Below, piece after piece: positions 1 to 7,009 of a stretch of DNA of 9,490 bases. The DNA is from Gemmatimonadota bacterium. Its GTDB lineage: Bacteria; Gemmatimonadota; Gemmatimonadetes; Palauibacterales; Palauibacteraceae. Positions within the stretch are counted from its first letter, which is position 1. Each line of letters begins with the position of its first letter. The stretch spans positions 1-9,490 of the forward strand of contig JABDQB010000221.1 in the NCBI GenBank assembly GCA_013042495.1, read 5' to 3'. Under the pieces are notes generated by a model. It worked only from the letters and a program-made list of their open reading frames with translations, ran no database searches and had not been told where the DNA came from. A program made the position numbers and the translations under genes.

Positions 1-1353
1 CGGCCGGGACCTGTACTCAACCCCGTCGCCGGTCACTTCGGGTCCGGGTTGTGGGAGTCGGAACGGGCGCAGGCTGAGCAGGGCGGGAAGCAAGCCAACG
101 GTGGCGACGAAGCTTATCAGCATGCCGGTTCCACCGATCTTCCCGAGGTCCGCGACGCCCGTGAAGTCGGTGACCATGAACGCGTAGAAGCACAGGGCTG
201 TGGTGACGGCGCTGAAAAACAGCGCGACGCCGGCTCGCTCTGCCGTCAGGCGAAGAGCCTCGATGTGCGCGCCGGTCTCTCCCAGAGCCTCGGTGTAGTT
301 CAGGCAAAAGTGAATCGCGTAGTCGATTCCCAGTCCGACGTACAGGACCGCGAACGCCACCGAGATCATGTTCAGGTCGCCTACGGTGCCGGCCGCGAAT
401 GCCCCCGTGCCCACGAGCCCGGCCCCAAGCACGCACAGGCTCGCTGCCAGGAGACGCACCGATCGGAGTCCGGCCAGGAGGATAATCGCCACCGCGATCA
501 AGGCCCCGGTCACCAGGCGAGGCACGTCGGAAAGGCCGGCATCGATCGACTCGTGTTCAAAGGCCTCGGATCCCGTGATCCGAACCCGGACGGCCCGGTG
601 ATCCATGCCAAGCTCGCCGGCGCCTTCCCGAACCGCACGCATGGCGGCGCCGGCTGGCCTCGACGAGGCGTAGTCGAGAATCGGCTTGGCCAGGATGAAC
701 CGACGAAGTTCCACTGCCCCTGAACGCTGCCCCCGCATGAGATCCGTCCACGGGAACGTGAAGTAGTTCCCGTTGCGGCTCGAGTAGAAGGCTCCGCCGA
801 GAGCCAGGAGAATCGGGGCGACGGGCGGTCCACTCGCCGAGTCGGCGCTGGCCATGTCGTCCACGACTGAAGCCAGGCCTGTCAACGTCGGATCCTCTTC
901 GAGGGCGAGCCACATCGAGCCGTAGTCACTCATTCGGGCGCGGAGCTGCTCGAGGTCCTCGGTCGTGGCGAACAGGAGGCCGTGACGCCGGAAGAAATCG
1001 CCCCCACCCGGCGCATACACGAAGCTGAATACGTCGGTTCGCGCAGCGAGATAGTCATGGAGCCGCCGCTGGGCCTCGGCAGCGATTTCGGGTGAGCGGC
1101 CGTCGATGACGATCTGCATGTCTTCGAGGAGGTGCGGGAACGCGCTCTCGAGCGCGGCGTGAGCCTGTCGCCAGGCAAGCTGGTCCGAGACCAGGTTTCC
1201 GGTGTCCGCATCCACCCGCAGGTGCGTCCAGGCGTAGCCCGCCAGCGGGATGAGAAGGGCGAGACTGAATACGACCACTGCGCGGGCGTGACGGGCGGAC
1301 CACACCACCCAGTCGCCAAGCTTACGTCCCAGACGGCCGTCCCTGTTGATCAC
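1..1353 (-). CDS. hpnN: HpnN-like MMPL/RND lipid transporter, N-terminal part (3' end outside window)
   Basis: Only the first 451 residues are visible; the frame is still open at base 1. The family normally has about 850 residues and moves lipids such as hopanoids from the inner membrane, driven by the proton gradient. Visible in order: a short basic N-terminus, a first membrane helix at about residues 25-41, a long extracytoplasmic loop to about residue 283, then a cluster of membrane helices. This cluster contains GLGIDYAIHF around D344, the acidic helix-4 motif typical of MMPL/SSD transporters. The loop has the patterns VDADTGNLVSDQ and APGGGDFFRRHGLLF, which I recognise from HpnN-type proteins. 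The GTG start at 1353 overlaps the upstream glycosyltransferase stop as GTGA, and a GGAG lies 7 nt upstream (1361-1364), so translation is probably coupled. HpnN homologues also occur in bacteria without hopanoids, so the cargo is inferred. Confidence 0.85.
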   Translation of the reverse strand, partial: MINRDGRLGRKLGDWVVWSARHARAVVVFSLALLIPLAGYAWTHLRVDADTGNLVSDQLAWRQAHAALESAFPHLLEDMQIVIDGRSPEIAAEAQRRLHDYLAARTDVFSFVYAPGGGDFFRRHGLLFATTEDLEQLRARMSDYGSMWLALEEDPTLTGLASVVDDMASADSASGPPVAPILLALGGAFYSSRNGNYFTFPWTDLMRGQRSGAVELRRFILAKPILDYASSRPAGAAMRAVREGAGELGMDHRAVRVRITGSEAFEHESIDAGLSDVPRLVTGALIAVAIILLAGLRSVRLLAASLCVLGAGLVGTGAFAAGTVGDLNMISVAFAVLYVGLGIDYAIHFCLNYTEALGETGAHIEALRLTAERAGVALFFSAVTTALCFYAFMVTDFTGVADLGKIGGTGMLISFVATVGLLPALLSLRPFRLPQPGPEVTGDGVEYRSRP

Positions 1354-2576
1354 CTCGGTGCTCCGGAACGCGGTGAGGCCTCGCCCGACCTCGATTCAGC
1401 AGACCGGAGCCGCGCCGCCCTGTCGAGTCGGTATGTATGGCCGCGCCAGTCGAGCTCGGGACGGAGGAGCATCGAGAGCCCGATCGGGATCGTCGTCGGG
1501 TACGGCATCCAGGCCATCCACAGGTGGCGCAGGGGAACACGCGCTCCGCCGACCAGTCGATGAAGCCGCACGTAGTGCACCCCTTCCAGAGTCAAGACGA
1601 GGGCCGCCAGGGCAGCGAGCCACGGGTGTCCGGTCACGAGCATCCCGAGGGCCAGGCCCAGCGCGGTGAAGTAGCTGAGGGCCCGTATCACGAAGGGGAG
1701 CGCGAACGAGGATGGGATGCCCCCCCGACCGCAGAACAGCCAGCGTCGCCAGAGCTTCAAGAAACCCTTGAATCCGAGTCCGTGGTTGATCACATGCAGC
1801 GGGTGGGTGCCCATCACGTTCGTGTAACCCGCGTCCACGATTCGTGCGCCCAGGTACATGTCGTCCACCAGTTGCCCGTCCGCGCACTTCACGCCGCCGA
1901 TATCCCGCAGAGCCGAGCGACGGAAGGCCATGGTCTGGCCCATGAGGAAGGGCAGGGAGCGCCCCGCTCCGAGCGCCGTCTCCATACCACCGACGAGGTA
2001 TGCGTTGAGGATGATCGCGTACCCGACATCTCCCGCGGATCGCGGGCGGCATGGATTCACCACGGGGGCGAAGCCCGCTCCTGCTGAGTCGTCCGCCATG
2101 ATGTGCTCGACCAGGTTGGTGAGCACACCCGTGTCGGGCCTGGTGTCGGAGTCCCCGAAGACGATGATCTCGCCCCGCGCCTCCGCCTCACCCACGATCA
2201 TGTTGTTGATCTTGCCGGTGCGTCCGGCAGGTGGCCTGCCCGCCAGCACGATGCGGGCGAACCCGGGGCCGTCACGAGCCGCGTGATACTCGATCGCCCG
2301 GCGGACGAGAGGGTACGCGGGATCTTCCTCGTCCTCGAGAACGAAGATCGTCTCGACGCCGCCAGGATAACCGGTGTCCAGCGCAGCCCGGAAGTTGGCC
2401 TCCTGTTCGACATCCACCCCCTTCACGGGGCGGATCACCGTCACCGGCGGGTACGCGGCCAGACCTGATGGTCGCTGCCCGTCTCTCGATCGCAGTGCGC
2501 GAACCGACTTGCGATGCGCGTAGCCAAGCTGAAGCAGCAATCCGAGCAGGACGATCGTCAACAGCATCGATGTCAT
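1350..2576 (-). CDS. Membrane glycosyltransferase, GT2/GT21 family (HpnI / ceramide glucosyltransferase-like)
   Basis: A 408-residue processive-type family A glycosyltransferase, expected to transfer a sugar from a nucleotide sugar to a lipid at the cytoplasmic face. An N-terminal membrane anchor (residues 3-19) is followed by the catalytic domain starting at PVTVIRPVKG (44-53). Then come an acidic stretch (81-85), KINNM (122-126), the metal-binding DSD (142-144), GQTMAFRR (213-220), the catalytic-base region LVDD (236-239) and LWRRW (275-279), the equivalent of (Q/R)xxRW. Membrane helices occupy about 292-370, and WRGHTYRL sits near the end. The layout matches bacteriohopanetetrol N-acetylglucosaminyl transferase HpnI and the GT21 ceramide glucosyltransferases. 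I cannot tell which from sequence alone, but the HpnN-like neighbour favours HpnI. I chose ATG at 2576 because it overlaps the upstream stop as ATGA and has GAGGAA 6 nt before it. An in-frame ATG at 2597 has no such support. The first residue of (Q/R)xxRW is L here. Confidence 0.85.
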   Translation of the reverse strand: MTSMLLTIVLLGLLLQLGYAHRKSVRALRSRDGQRPSGLAAYPPVTVIRPVKGVDVEQEANFRAALDTGYPGGVETIFVLEDEEDPAYPLVRRAIEYHAARDGPGFARIVLAGRPPAGRTGKINNMIVGEAEARGEIIVFGDSDTRPDTGVLTNLVEHIMADDSAGAGFAPVVNPCRPRSAGDVGYAIILNAYLVGGMETALGAGRSLPFLMGQTMAFRRSALRDIGGVKCADGQLVDDMYLGARIVDAGYTNVMGTHPLHVINHGLGFKGFLKLWRRWLFCGRGGIPSSFALPFVIRALSYFTALGLALGMLVTGHPWLAALAALVLTLEGVHYVRLHRLVGGARVPLRHLWMAWMPYPTTIPIGLSMLLRPELDWRGHTYRLDRAARLRSAESRSGEASPRSGAPR

Positions 2577-2848
2577 CTCTGTTTCCTCGCCCGCCATGTC
2601 CTCAGGTCCGCGACCAACTCAGCCCGCGTCACGCCTGTGCCGGCCCAGGCCACCGACTCGCCGAACAGGTCGTAATGAGGCAAGGCATTTCGACGATCGA
2701 TCCACTCGGCCCTCAACCCGTGCGACCGCCCCCACTCGATCAACTCCTCGATGGAGGTGTCACTGTAGGCGTGCACCAACGTCTCGCCCTTCTTCACTTC
2801 GAGGCGCGGGATGTCCCTCTGCGCTGTATGGTAGTGAAAGCGGATCAT
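2573..2848 (-). CDS. Small DUF4031-like protein of unknown function
   Basis: A 91-residue soluble protein, first gene of the minus-strand operon. From residue 26 it follows the DUF4031 pattern as I remember it: HAYSDTSIEEL (26-36), a Gly two-thirds along the next helix, then DRRNALPHYD (51-60), A..GTGVTRAEL (67-78) and a basic C-terminus. DUF4031 proteins are short and have no assigned biochemical role; the conserved His, Asp and HYD residues could make a small active or metal site, but that is speculation. The reading frame remains open upstream, but that extension is Arg/Pro-rich shadow sequence. ATG at 2848 gives a normal N-terminus, with GGAGG 12 nt upstream, somewhat far. The stop overlaps the glycosyltransferase start by 4 nt (ATGA), so the two are probably co-translated. 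Confidence 0.75.
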   Translation of the reverse strand: MIRFHYHTAQRDIPRLEVKKGETLVHAYSDTSIEELIEWGRSHGLRAEWIDRRNALPHYDLFGESVAWAGTGVTRAELVADLRTWRARKQR

Positions 2849-2860
2849 CCCCAATCTTAC

Positions 2861-2872
2861 CCTCCGTGGAGG
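2861..2872. promoter_or_regulatory. Inverted repeat carrying Shine-Dalgarno sequences for both divergent genes
   Basis: The 37-nt gap between the two divergent starts contains CCTCCGTGGAGG, a perfect 5-bp inverted repeat around GT. Read on plus, GGAGG lies 13 nt before the GTG of the TPR gene. Read on minus, GGAGG lies 12 nt before the ATG of the DUF4031-like gene. Both spacings are longer than ideal. With so little room, the promoters of both operons must overlap the opposite gene or each other; I found no convincing -35/-10 pair for either direction. Confidence 0.4.
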
Positions 2873-2885
2873 CCAACGCGCAGCA

Positions 2886-3527
2886 GTGGTCGCTCCAGCC
2901 CTGGTCGCCGCCCTCGGACTGCTTCTCGTCCTGCTTCTGTTCCGGCCGCCCGGATGGGCCATGGTCCTCTTCCTGGTCGCCCTCTTTCTGCCGGGACGCT
3001 GGTGGCACTGGAAGACCCGCCGCTTCCGACGCGGGCTTCGGCAACTGAAGCGCGGCAACGCCGGGGAGGCCCGCTCCGAATTCGAGGCTTTCCTGTTCCA
3101 GGTGTCCAGGGGGCCGAACTTCCGGCGCCTTCAGCCGTATTTCAATCTGGGCCGATCGTACCCGTACGAAGCGGCGGGTCGGTCCAACCTCGGAGTATGC
3201 GACCTGCTGCAAGGGAGACCCGAGGCAGCCCTGGAGAAGTTTCGCGCGGCGCAGGCCGAGGAGCCGTCGTGGGTACCGGCTCTGTACGGGAAGGCCGTCG
3301 CGCTCAAGTTGATCGGAGAGACGGAAGCCGCCGAGATGGCGGCCAGGCGGGCTCTCGAACTGCGGCCGACATACCTGGCCGCGCGCCTGCTGTTGGGTTC
3401 GGTGCTGAAGAGTTCCGGCCGCGACGCCGAGGCTGAAGCGGTCCTCGCGCCGGTCGTCGAGGAAGGTCGTGACCCGGAGGCCCTGTTGCGGGCACTCGAC
3501 GATCAATGGGGTCTCGGGCAGATGTGA
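2886..3527 (+). CDS. Membrane-anchored TPR-repeat protein
   Basis: A 213-residue protein with two closely spaced N-terminal hydrophobic segments (about residues 3-19 and 24-37), then a basic patch (WKTRRFRR, 42-49) that would favour a cytoplasmic C-terminal domain. The rest is helical and TPR-like: about 46-79, 97-130, 131-164 and 165-197. Typical spacings are seen in A.EKFRAAQAEEPSWVPALYGKA and AARRALELRPTYLAA. TPR domains usually serve as protein-binding scaffolds; the partner is not evident. The start is GTG with GGAGG 13 nt upstream, which is a weak arrangement, but no better in-frame start was seen. The next gene begins 10 nt after the stop, so the two are likely co-transcribed and may act together in the envelope. 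Confidence 0.75.
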   Translation: MVAPALVAALGLLLVLLLFRPPGWAMVLFLVALFLPGRWWHWKTRRFRRGLRQLKRGNAGEARSEFEAFLFQVSRGPNFRRLQPYFNLGRSYPYEAAGRSNLGVCDLLQGRPEAALEKFRAAQAEEPSWVPALYGKAVALKLIGETEAAEMAARRALELRPTYLAARLLLGSVLKSSGRDAEAEAVLAPVVEEGRDPEALLRALDDQWGLGQM

Positions 3528-3537
3528 CGGAGGAAGC

Positions 3538-5613
3538 ATGACGCGTCGGAAGCGGTGTTTGGCGGGATGGCCAGGTGGGTGGCTGGGATCGTCTCTCGTG
3601 GTTTGCGCGTCCGTTGCCTGCACTCCGCCGGCCGCAGGCGTCGTGCCGGTTGCCGTTTCGCCCGTGTCCAGCGCCTCGGACACGCTTCCACGCCACGTTC
3701 GCTCGGTCCTTTCTCCCTACCGCGACCATCCCAGCGTGGCCGATGTGCGCCGGGTCCTCCTCAAGTGGGGTCCGGCAGGCGGTCCCGCGACCGCGACCGA
3801 CTCCGTCGCCGTTGCGGTGCTGTGGCGCCGGGCCGGACAGTACCGGTCCGCTCTCGAGGCCCTTCCGGCTGACAGGGCGGGGGATGGCACCCCGCGACCG
3901 CGCGTCACCCTGGAGAGGGCCCGGATCCTGCTCCAGGCCCCCCCGTCGGGGCCGGGAGTGCCCGGCACTTTCGAGGAGCGGCGCATCGATGGGGGAAGCG
4001 CTTTCTGGAGCGCCTGCGACCGGATGGACGGGCCCACGAAACGGGCGCTGTGGGAGGATCTGCGCGGCCTCTCAACGCCGGACGAACAGGCGGCCTGGGC
4101 CGAGCTGGAGGCCGGTTCGGAGGCTTGCGCCTGGGTGAGGCACTTCGTCGACGAACGAGCCTTCCGGATGGCCGTCAGTCCGGAGGAACGCCTGCAGATT
4201 CACTACGCCCGCCTGTACGAGGCCCGGGCACTGTACTACCTGAGGACGCCTCGTCTCACCCGCGATCTGACGGATCGCCTGGGGCGGGCGGACAGCCTGG
4301 AGATCGACGACCGGGGACTGATATACCTTCGCATGGGCGAGTCGCTGGCGAGAATCTCGCCCTTCATGGACCTGAACGAAACCTGGGCATACTACCGGCC
4401 GGAAGGGCCCAGGGTGTTCCACTTCGCCCCGGTATCCAAGGCGGGACTGCGCGCCCTCGGCGACTATCGGATCCTCGAAAACCTGGCCCACGCCAGTGGC
4501 TTCACGATGCCCAGCGAGCTCATGGGAGTAGGAGGCGGCAGTCTCGCGTACCTGTACCAGTCGCGTCGGGCGCTCGATTTTCTCTATGAGGACGCCCGCT
4601 TCCGCCAGATGGACTCGCGCATGCGGGCGGCCGGGGACCGATTCAATCCGGGCTTTCAAGGCTTCCTGGCCTGGGAGAGAGAGATCAACGAGGGGGACGC
4701 GCGCTACGCCGTCTCGGGAGTCCCGGATGCGCCCCAACTCACGGCGGGAATCGAGTTCGCGTACGAGACGCTTCGTTTCCGGGAGCCGGGCACCGACCGG
4801 TCCGAAGTCTGGTTTCTGGCCGCCACGCGGGTCGGAGACCTCACGGCCCGCGCCGCCACCGATCCGGTCACGGACGTCGACGCGCTGGTGGCTTACGATG
4901 TCGGGGCGCAGTTGGCCGTCCTCGCACCTGGGGGGGTGCGAAGATTCGAACTCGTAAGCCAGCCGTTGTTCGACGACCCCCTGGCCGACGACGATGGCAT
5001 TCCGGTTCGATTCCCGGTCACACTGACGCCGGAGGCTCACCCGTACGTTCTGGTGCTGCGGGACGCAGGCTCGGAACGCGGCAACCTGGGCAACTGGGTC
5101 CTCGACACCGTCACGGTCTCCGCCCGGCAGTCGGGACTGCCGTCGATCAGCGACATCGCGGTCGCGGCCGATTCCGGAGGCTCATGGTCACGAGACGGAA
5201 AGGTGTACCTGGCGGTTGATCCGACGCATGTCGTGGCGGACGACGGAATCGCGCACGTCTATTTCGAGACCTATGGAGTTCGGCCCGGCAGGATCTATGA
5301 TGTGGAGGTTCGGGTCGTCCAGGAGGCGTTGGCAGACCTGGCCTTCGAGCTCGAGACCGAGAGCTTGACGTTCATTCTGCGATTTCCATCCGTGGCCACG
5401 GCCGATTCGGCGGGACTGGGGATCGGCCGGCACCATTTGCGGGTGGAGCTCGGAGCGTCTGATCCGGGGGCCTACCTGCTGGCGGTTCGGGCAACCGACA
5501 GGCGGACGGGCATACAGAGCCTACCGGCCGTTACTCCGCTGTACCGACCGGAAGTCCGGGACGCTCACTGGCGCGAGGCGCCCCGGCGCAGATCGACGAT
5601 CGTCAACCCTTAG
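3538..5613 (+). CDS. Putative lipoprotein with degenerate GWxTD-type domain
   Basis: A 691-residue protein. The ATG at 3538 is preceded by a strong GGAGGAA, so the longer in-frame start at 3469 inside the TPR gene is unlikely. The N-terminus is basic, then hydrophobic, and ends in SVAC with Cys28, a near-lipobox suggesting a lipoprotein (position -3 is Ser rather than Leu). Residues 85-135 look helical and repeat-like. Residues about 196-312 match the layout of GWxTD-domain proteins: a helix with YARLYEAR (223-230), then DDRGLIYLRMG (257-267), TWAYYRPEG (282-290), VFHF and GDYRI (308-312). The GWxTD signature itself is not intact, since EIDD occupies that place. The C-terminal half looks beta-rich and may include extracytoplasmic sandwich domains. 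GWxTD proteins are frequent in Gemmatimonadota, Acidobacteriota and Bacteroidota and have no proven function. No terminator separates its TAG from the convergent gene. Confidence 0.75.
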   Translation: MTRRKRCLAGWPGGWLGSSLVVCASVACTPPAAGVVPVAVSPVSSASDTLPRHVRSVLSPYRDHPSVADVRRVLLKWGPAGGPATATDSVAVAVLWRRAGQYRSALEALPADRAGDGTPRPRVTLERARILLQAPPSGPGVPGTFEERRIDGGSAFWSACDRMDGPTKRALWEDLRGLSTPDEQAAWAELEAGSEACAWVRHFVDERAFRMAVSPEERLQIHYARLYEARALYYLRTPRLTRDLTDRLGRADSLEIDDRGLIYLRMGESLARISPFMDLNETWAYYRPEGPRVFHFAPVSKAGLRALGDYRILENLAHASGFTMPSELMGVGGGSLAYLYQSRRALDFLYEDARFRQMDSRMRAAGDRFNPGFQGFLAWEREINEGDARYAVSGVPDAPQLTAGIEFAYETLRFREPGTDRSEVWFLAATRVGDLTARAATDPVTDVDALVAYDVGAQLAVLAPGGVRRFELVSQPLFDDPLADDDGIPVRFPVTLTPEAHPYVLVLRDAGSERGNLGNWVLDTVTVSARQSGLPSISDIAVAADSGGSWSRDGKVYLAVDPTHVVADDGIAHVYFETYGVRPGRIYDVEVRVVQEALADLAFELETESLTFILRFPSVATADSAGLGIGRHHLRVELGASDPGAYLLAVRATDRRTGIQSLPAVTPLYRPEVRDAHWREAPRRRSTIVNP

Positions 5614-6804
5614 CTAGTGCCCGTCGTGCTCCGACCTGGCTTCGTGCCCGTGCGGCGTCGAAGCGGCCGCCCCGGACGACATACCCCCATGATCCATCTG
5701 ACCATGATCCATACCCTCCATCGACCTACCGGTGTGGTCGCCATGTCCATGACCACCGGCCTTTTCGGGGGCTTCCAGGGTGTTGACCAGGTCGGCCACG
5801 TAGGCGGGGTCCTCGCGGCTGAACTCCGGCCACGCGACATCCTTCGATGCCCAGATCACTCCGCCGATTTCGCCCATTCCCCCGTCGGGTGCGGGGTGCG
5901 CCATCGGGTTCTCGTACTCGACGTAGATTCGATAGACGTGGTCCGGACTGACTTTGATACCGCCGGTCATCAACATGAGACTCTCTGAGACCCCCGTCAG
6001 TCGACCCTCGTCGTTGTACTCCGTTTCGGCCTCCCAGAGGACCTTGCCTTCTGTCACGTCCTCCAGCCGCAGGGCCGTCGCGTAGTCGTGCAGGTGCCCG
6101 CCGATGCCGAGAATGCGGCCCTCGACCGCTGGGCTGGCCTCGTATGCGTGTACCGTCTTGCCGGGAGGGACCGCAAAGCTCTTCGCGCCCACGGGGCCCA
6201 TGACGTCCAGGTAAAACGGGTACACGTCACGCGGCTGCATGAAACCGTCTTCCTCGAGGCTGTAGAAGATCCTCACCCGCAGGTAGGCCTCCGGGTAATC
6301 CGTGCCCGTGGGGTTGGCGAACATCGAAGAGATGATCATCCGGTCCCCGGCCTCGATCGGATACCCGAGCAGGGGCGGGAGCTTCTTTTCATGCGTCTCG
6401 CGCCCGGCCGCTATGATGCGTCTCGCGATGGGCGCGAACACATCACGCTTGTCCGGATCGATGAAGTTCACGTGGTGAAGAAGATCCATCGGGATCGCAT
6501 TCCCATCGCCATCCTCCATCGTGGCTTCGAATCCATGCAGCCACCCGTCCACCGGAAGCTCGGCGATCTGAATCGGGAGTCTGAGGTGAGCCATGTTCGA
6601 CTTCAGGTCCATCGGTCCAAGCACGAAGTCCACCGCCCGCTCACCCGGGTCGTTCTCGACGCGCACGAAGTCCCCGCCGGCCGGAAGCGCAGGAGCGGTA
6701 ATGCCCATATCCTGGACCATGGCCACCGTCATATGCTGGGCGGGAAGGGTCGTTGGGAGTAGCGCCCCTACAGCCAGCATTCCCAGGATGTGCCGCGTCA
6801 TCAT
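5614..6804 (-). CDS. Secreted PHM-like (copper type II monooxygenase fold) protein with His/Met-rich tail
   Basis: A 396-residue exported protein. I chose ATG at 6804 because AGGAG lies 10 nt upstream; an ATG at 6828 precedes that ribosome site. Residues 1-22 form a signal peptide with a likely cut after LPA. The body resembles the two-domain fold of peptidylglycine monooxygenase-like proteins. LHHVNF (109-114) fits the CuA His-His motif. GDRMIISSMFANPTG (153-167) fits the strand that normally carries HYxNP. GIGGHLHDYA (233-242) fits the CuM HxH motif, and VEYENP (295-300) fits a later strand. In the third CuA position Met161 seems to replace the usual His. The last 45 residues hold nine His and four Met, including MDHGQMDHGGM (365-375), a pattern seen in copper-handling proteins. 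Copper binding, redox or sensing roles are possible; catalysis is unproven and the fold assignment is by motif only. Confidence 0.6.
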   Translation of the reverse strand: MMTRHILGMLAVGALLPTTLPAQHMTVAMVQDMGITAPALPAGGDFVRVENDPGERAVDFVLGPMDLKSNMAHLRLPIQIAELPVDGWLHGFEATMEDGDGNAIPMDLLHHVNFIDPDKRDVFAPIARRIIAAGRETHEKKLPPLLGYPIEAGDRMIISSMFANPTGTDYPEAYLRVRIFYSLEEDGFMQPRDVYPFYLDVMGPVGAKSFAVPPGKTVHAYEASPAVEGRILGIGGHLHDYATALRLEDVTEGKVLWEAETEYNDEGRLTGVSESLMLMTGGIKVSPDHVYRIYVEYENPMAHPAPDGGMGEIGGVIWASKDVAWPEFSREDPAYVADLVNTLEAPEKAGGHGHGDHTGRSMEGMDHGQMDHGGMSSGAAASTPHGHEARSEHDGH

Positions 6805-6889
6805 GTGCCCGCATCTCCTTCTGATCATTGCATGTTATGGCGTTCGCTCCGGATACTCCCCTTCGGCCGAGGCCCGCGGGAAGCGCGCG

Positions 6890-6918
6890 AATATAGGAGA
6901 CTGCGTCAAACCTATCAA
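6890..6918 (-). promoter_or_regulatory. Sigma-70-type promoter for the secreted PHM-like gene
   Basis: On the minus strand, TTGATA (6913-6918) and TATATT (6890-6895) are separated by exactly 17 bp. Each matches the consensus at five of six positions. The implied transcription start is near 6883, giving a leader of about 80 nt to the ATG at 6804. It sits just downstream of the ferredoxin terminator, which makes the secreted protein an independent transcription unit. Confidence 0.6.
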
Positions 6919-6923
6919 GTATG

Positions 6924-6949
6924 AAAAAAACGCCCGCTTCAAGCGGGCG
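6924..6949 (-). terminator. Intrinsic terminator of the ferredoxin gene
   Basis: On the minus strand a GC-rich 7-bp stem, CGCCCGC / GCGGGCG (6931-6949), can extend with two further A/T pairs. It has a 5-nt loop (TTGAA on this strand) and is followed directly by seven T residues (A7 at 6924-6930 on plus). It lies about 60 nt past the ferredoxin stop and just before the -35 of the next minus-strand gene. The plus-strand side has only an interrupted T tract. Confidence 0.85.
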
Positions 6950-7009
6950 TCCTCTTTCTCACCATCACCCGTCCCACGCTGAACCCGGGAGGGAATAGCG
7001 GTGTTCCCC

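Noticed and set aside
49..723. Plus-strand open frame of 224 codons at the left edge
   Set aside because: It is antisense to the HpnN-like transporter, whose membrane helices and GLGIDY motif are clear. The plus-strand product is polar and featureless.
2849..3058. Upstream extension of the DUF4031-like frame by 70 codons
   Set aside because: The extra residues are almost all Arg/Pro/Ala and lie opposite the TPR gene; homology begins at MIRFHYHT.
2231..3436. Plus-strand open frame of 401 codons crossing the glycosyltransferase start, the DUF4031-like gene and the TPR gene
   Set aside because: The product is Arg/Pro/Ser-rich shadow sequence, and it conflicts with three better-supported genes on both strands.
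4072..5040. Minus-strand open frame of 322 codons inside the GWxTD gene
   Set aside because: It lies wholly opposite a gene with a good ribosome site and family motifs. The translated product is Arg/Gly/Val-rich without recognisable features.
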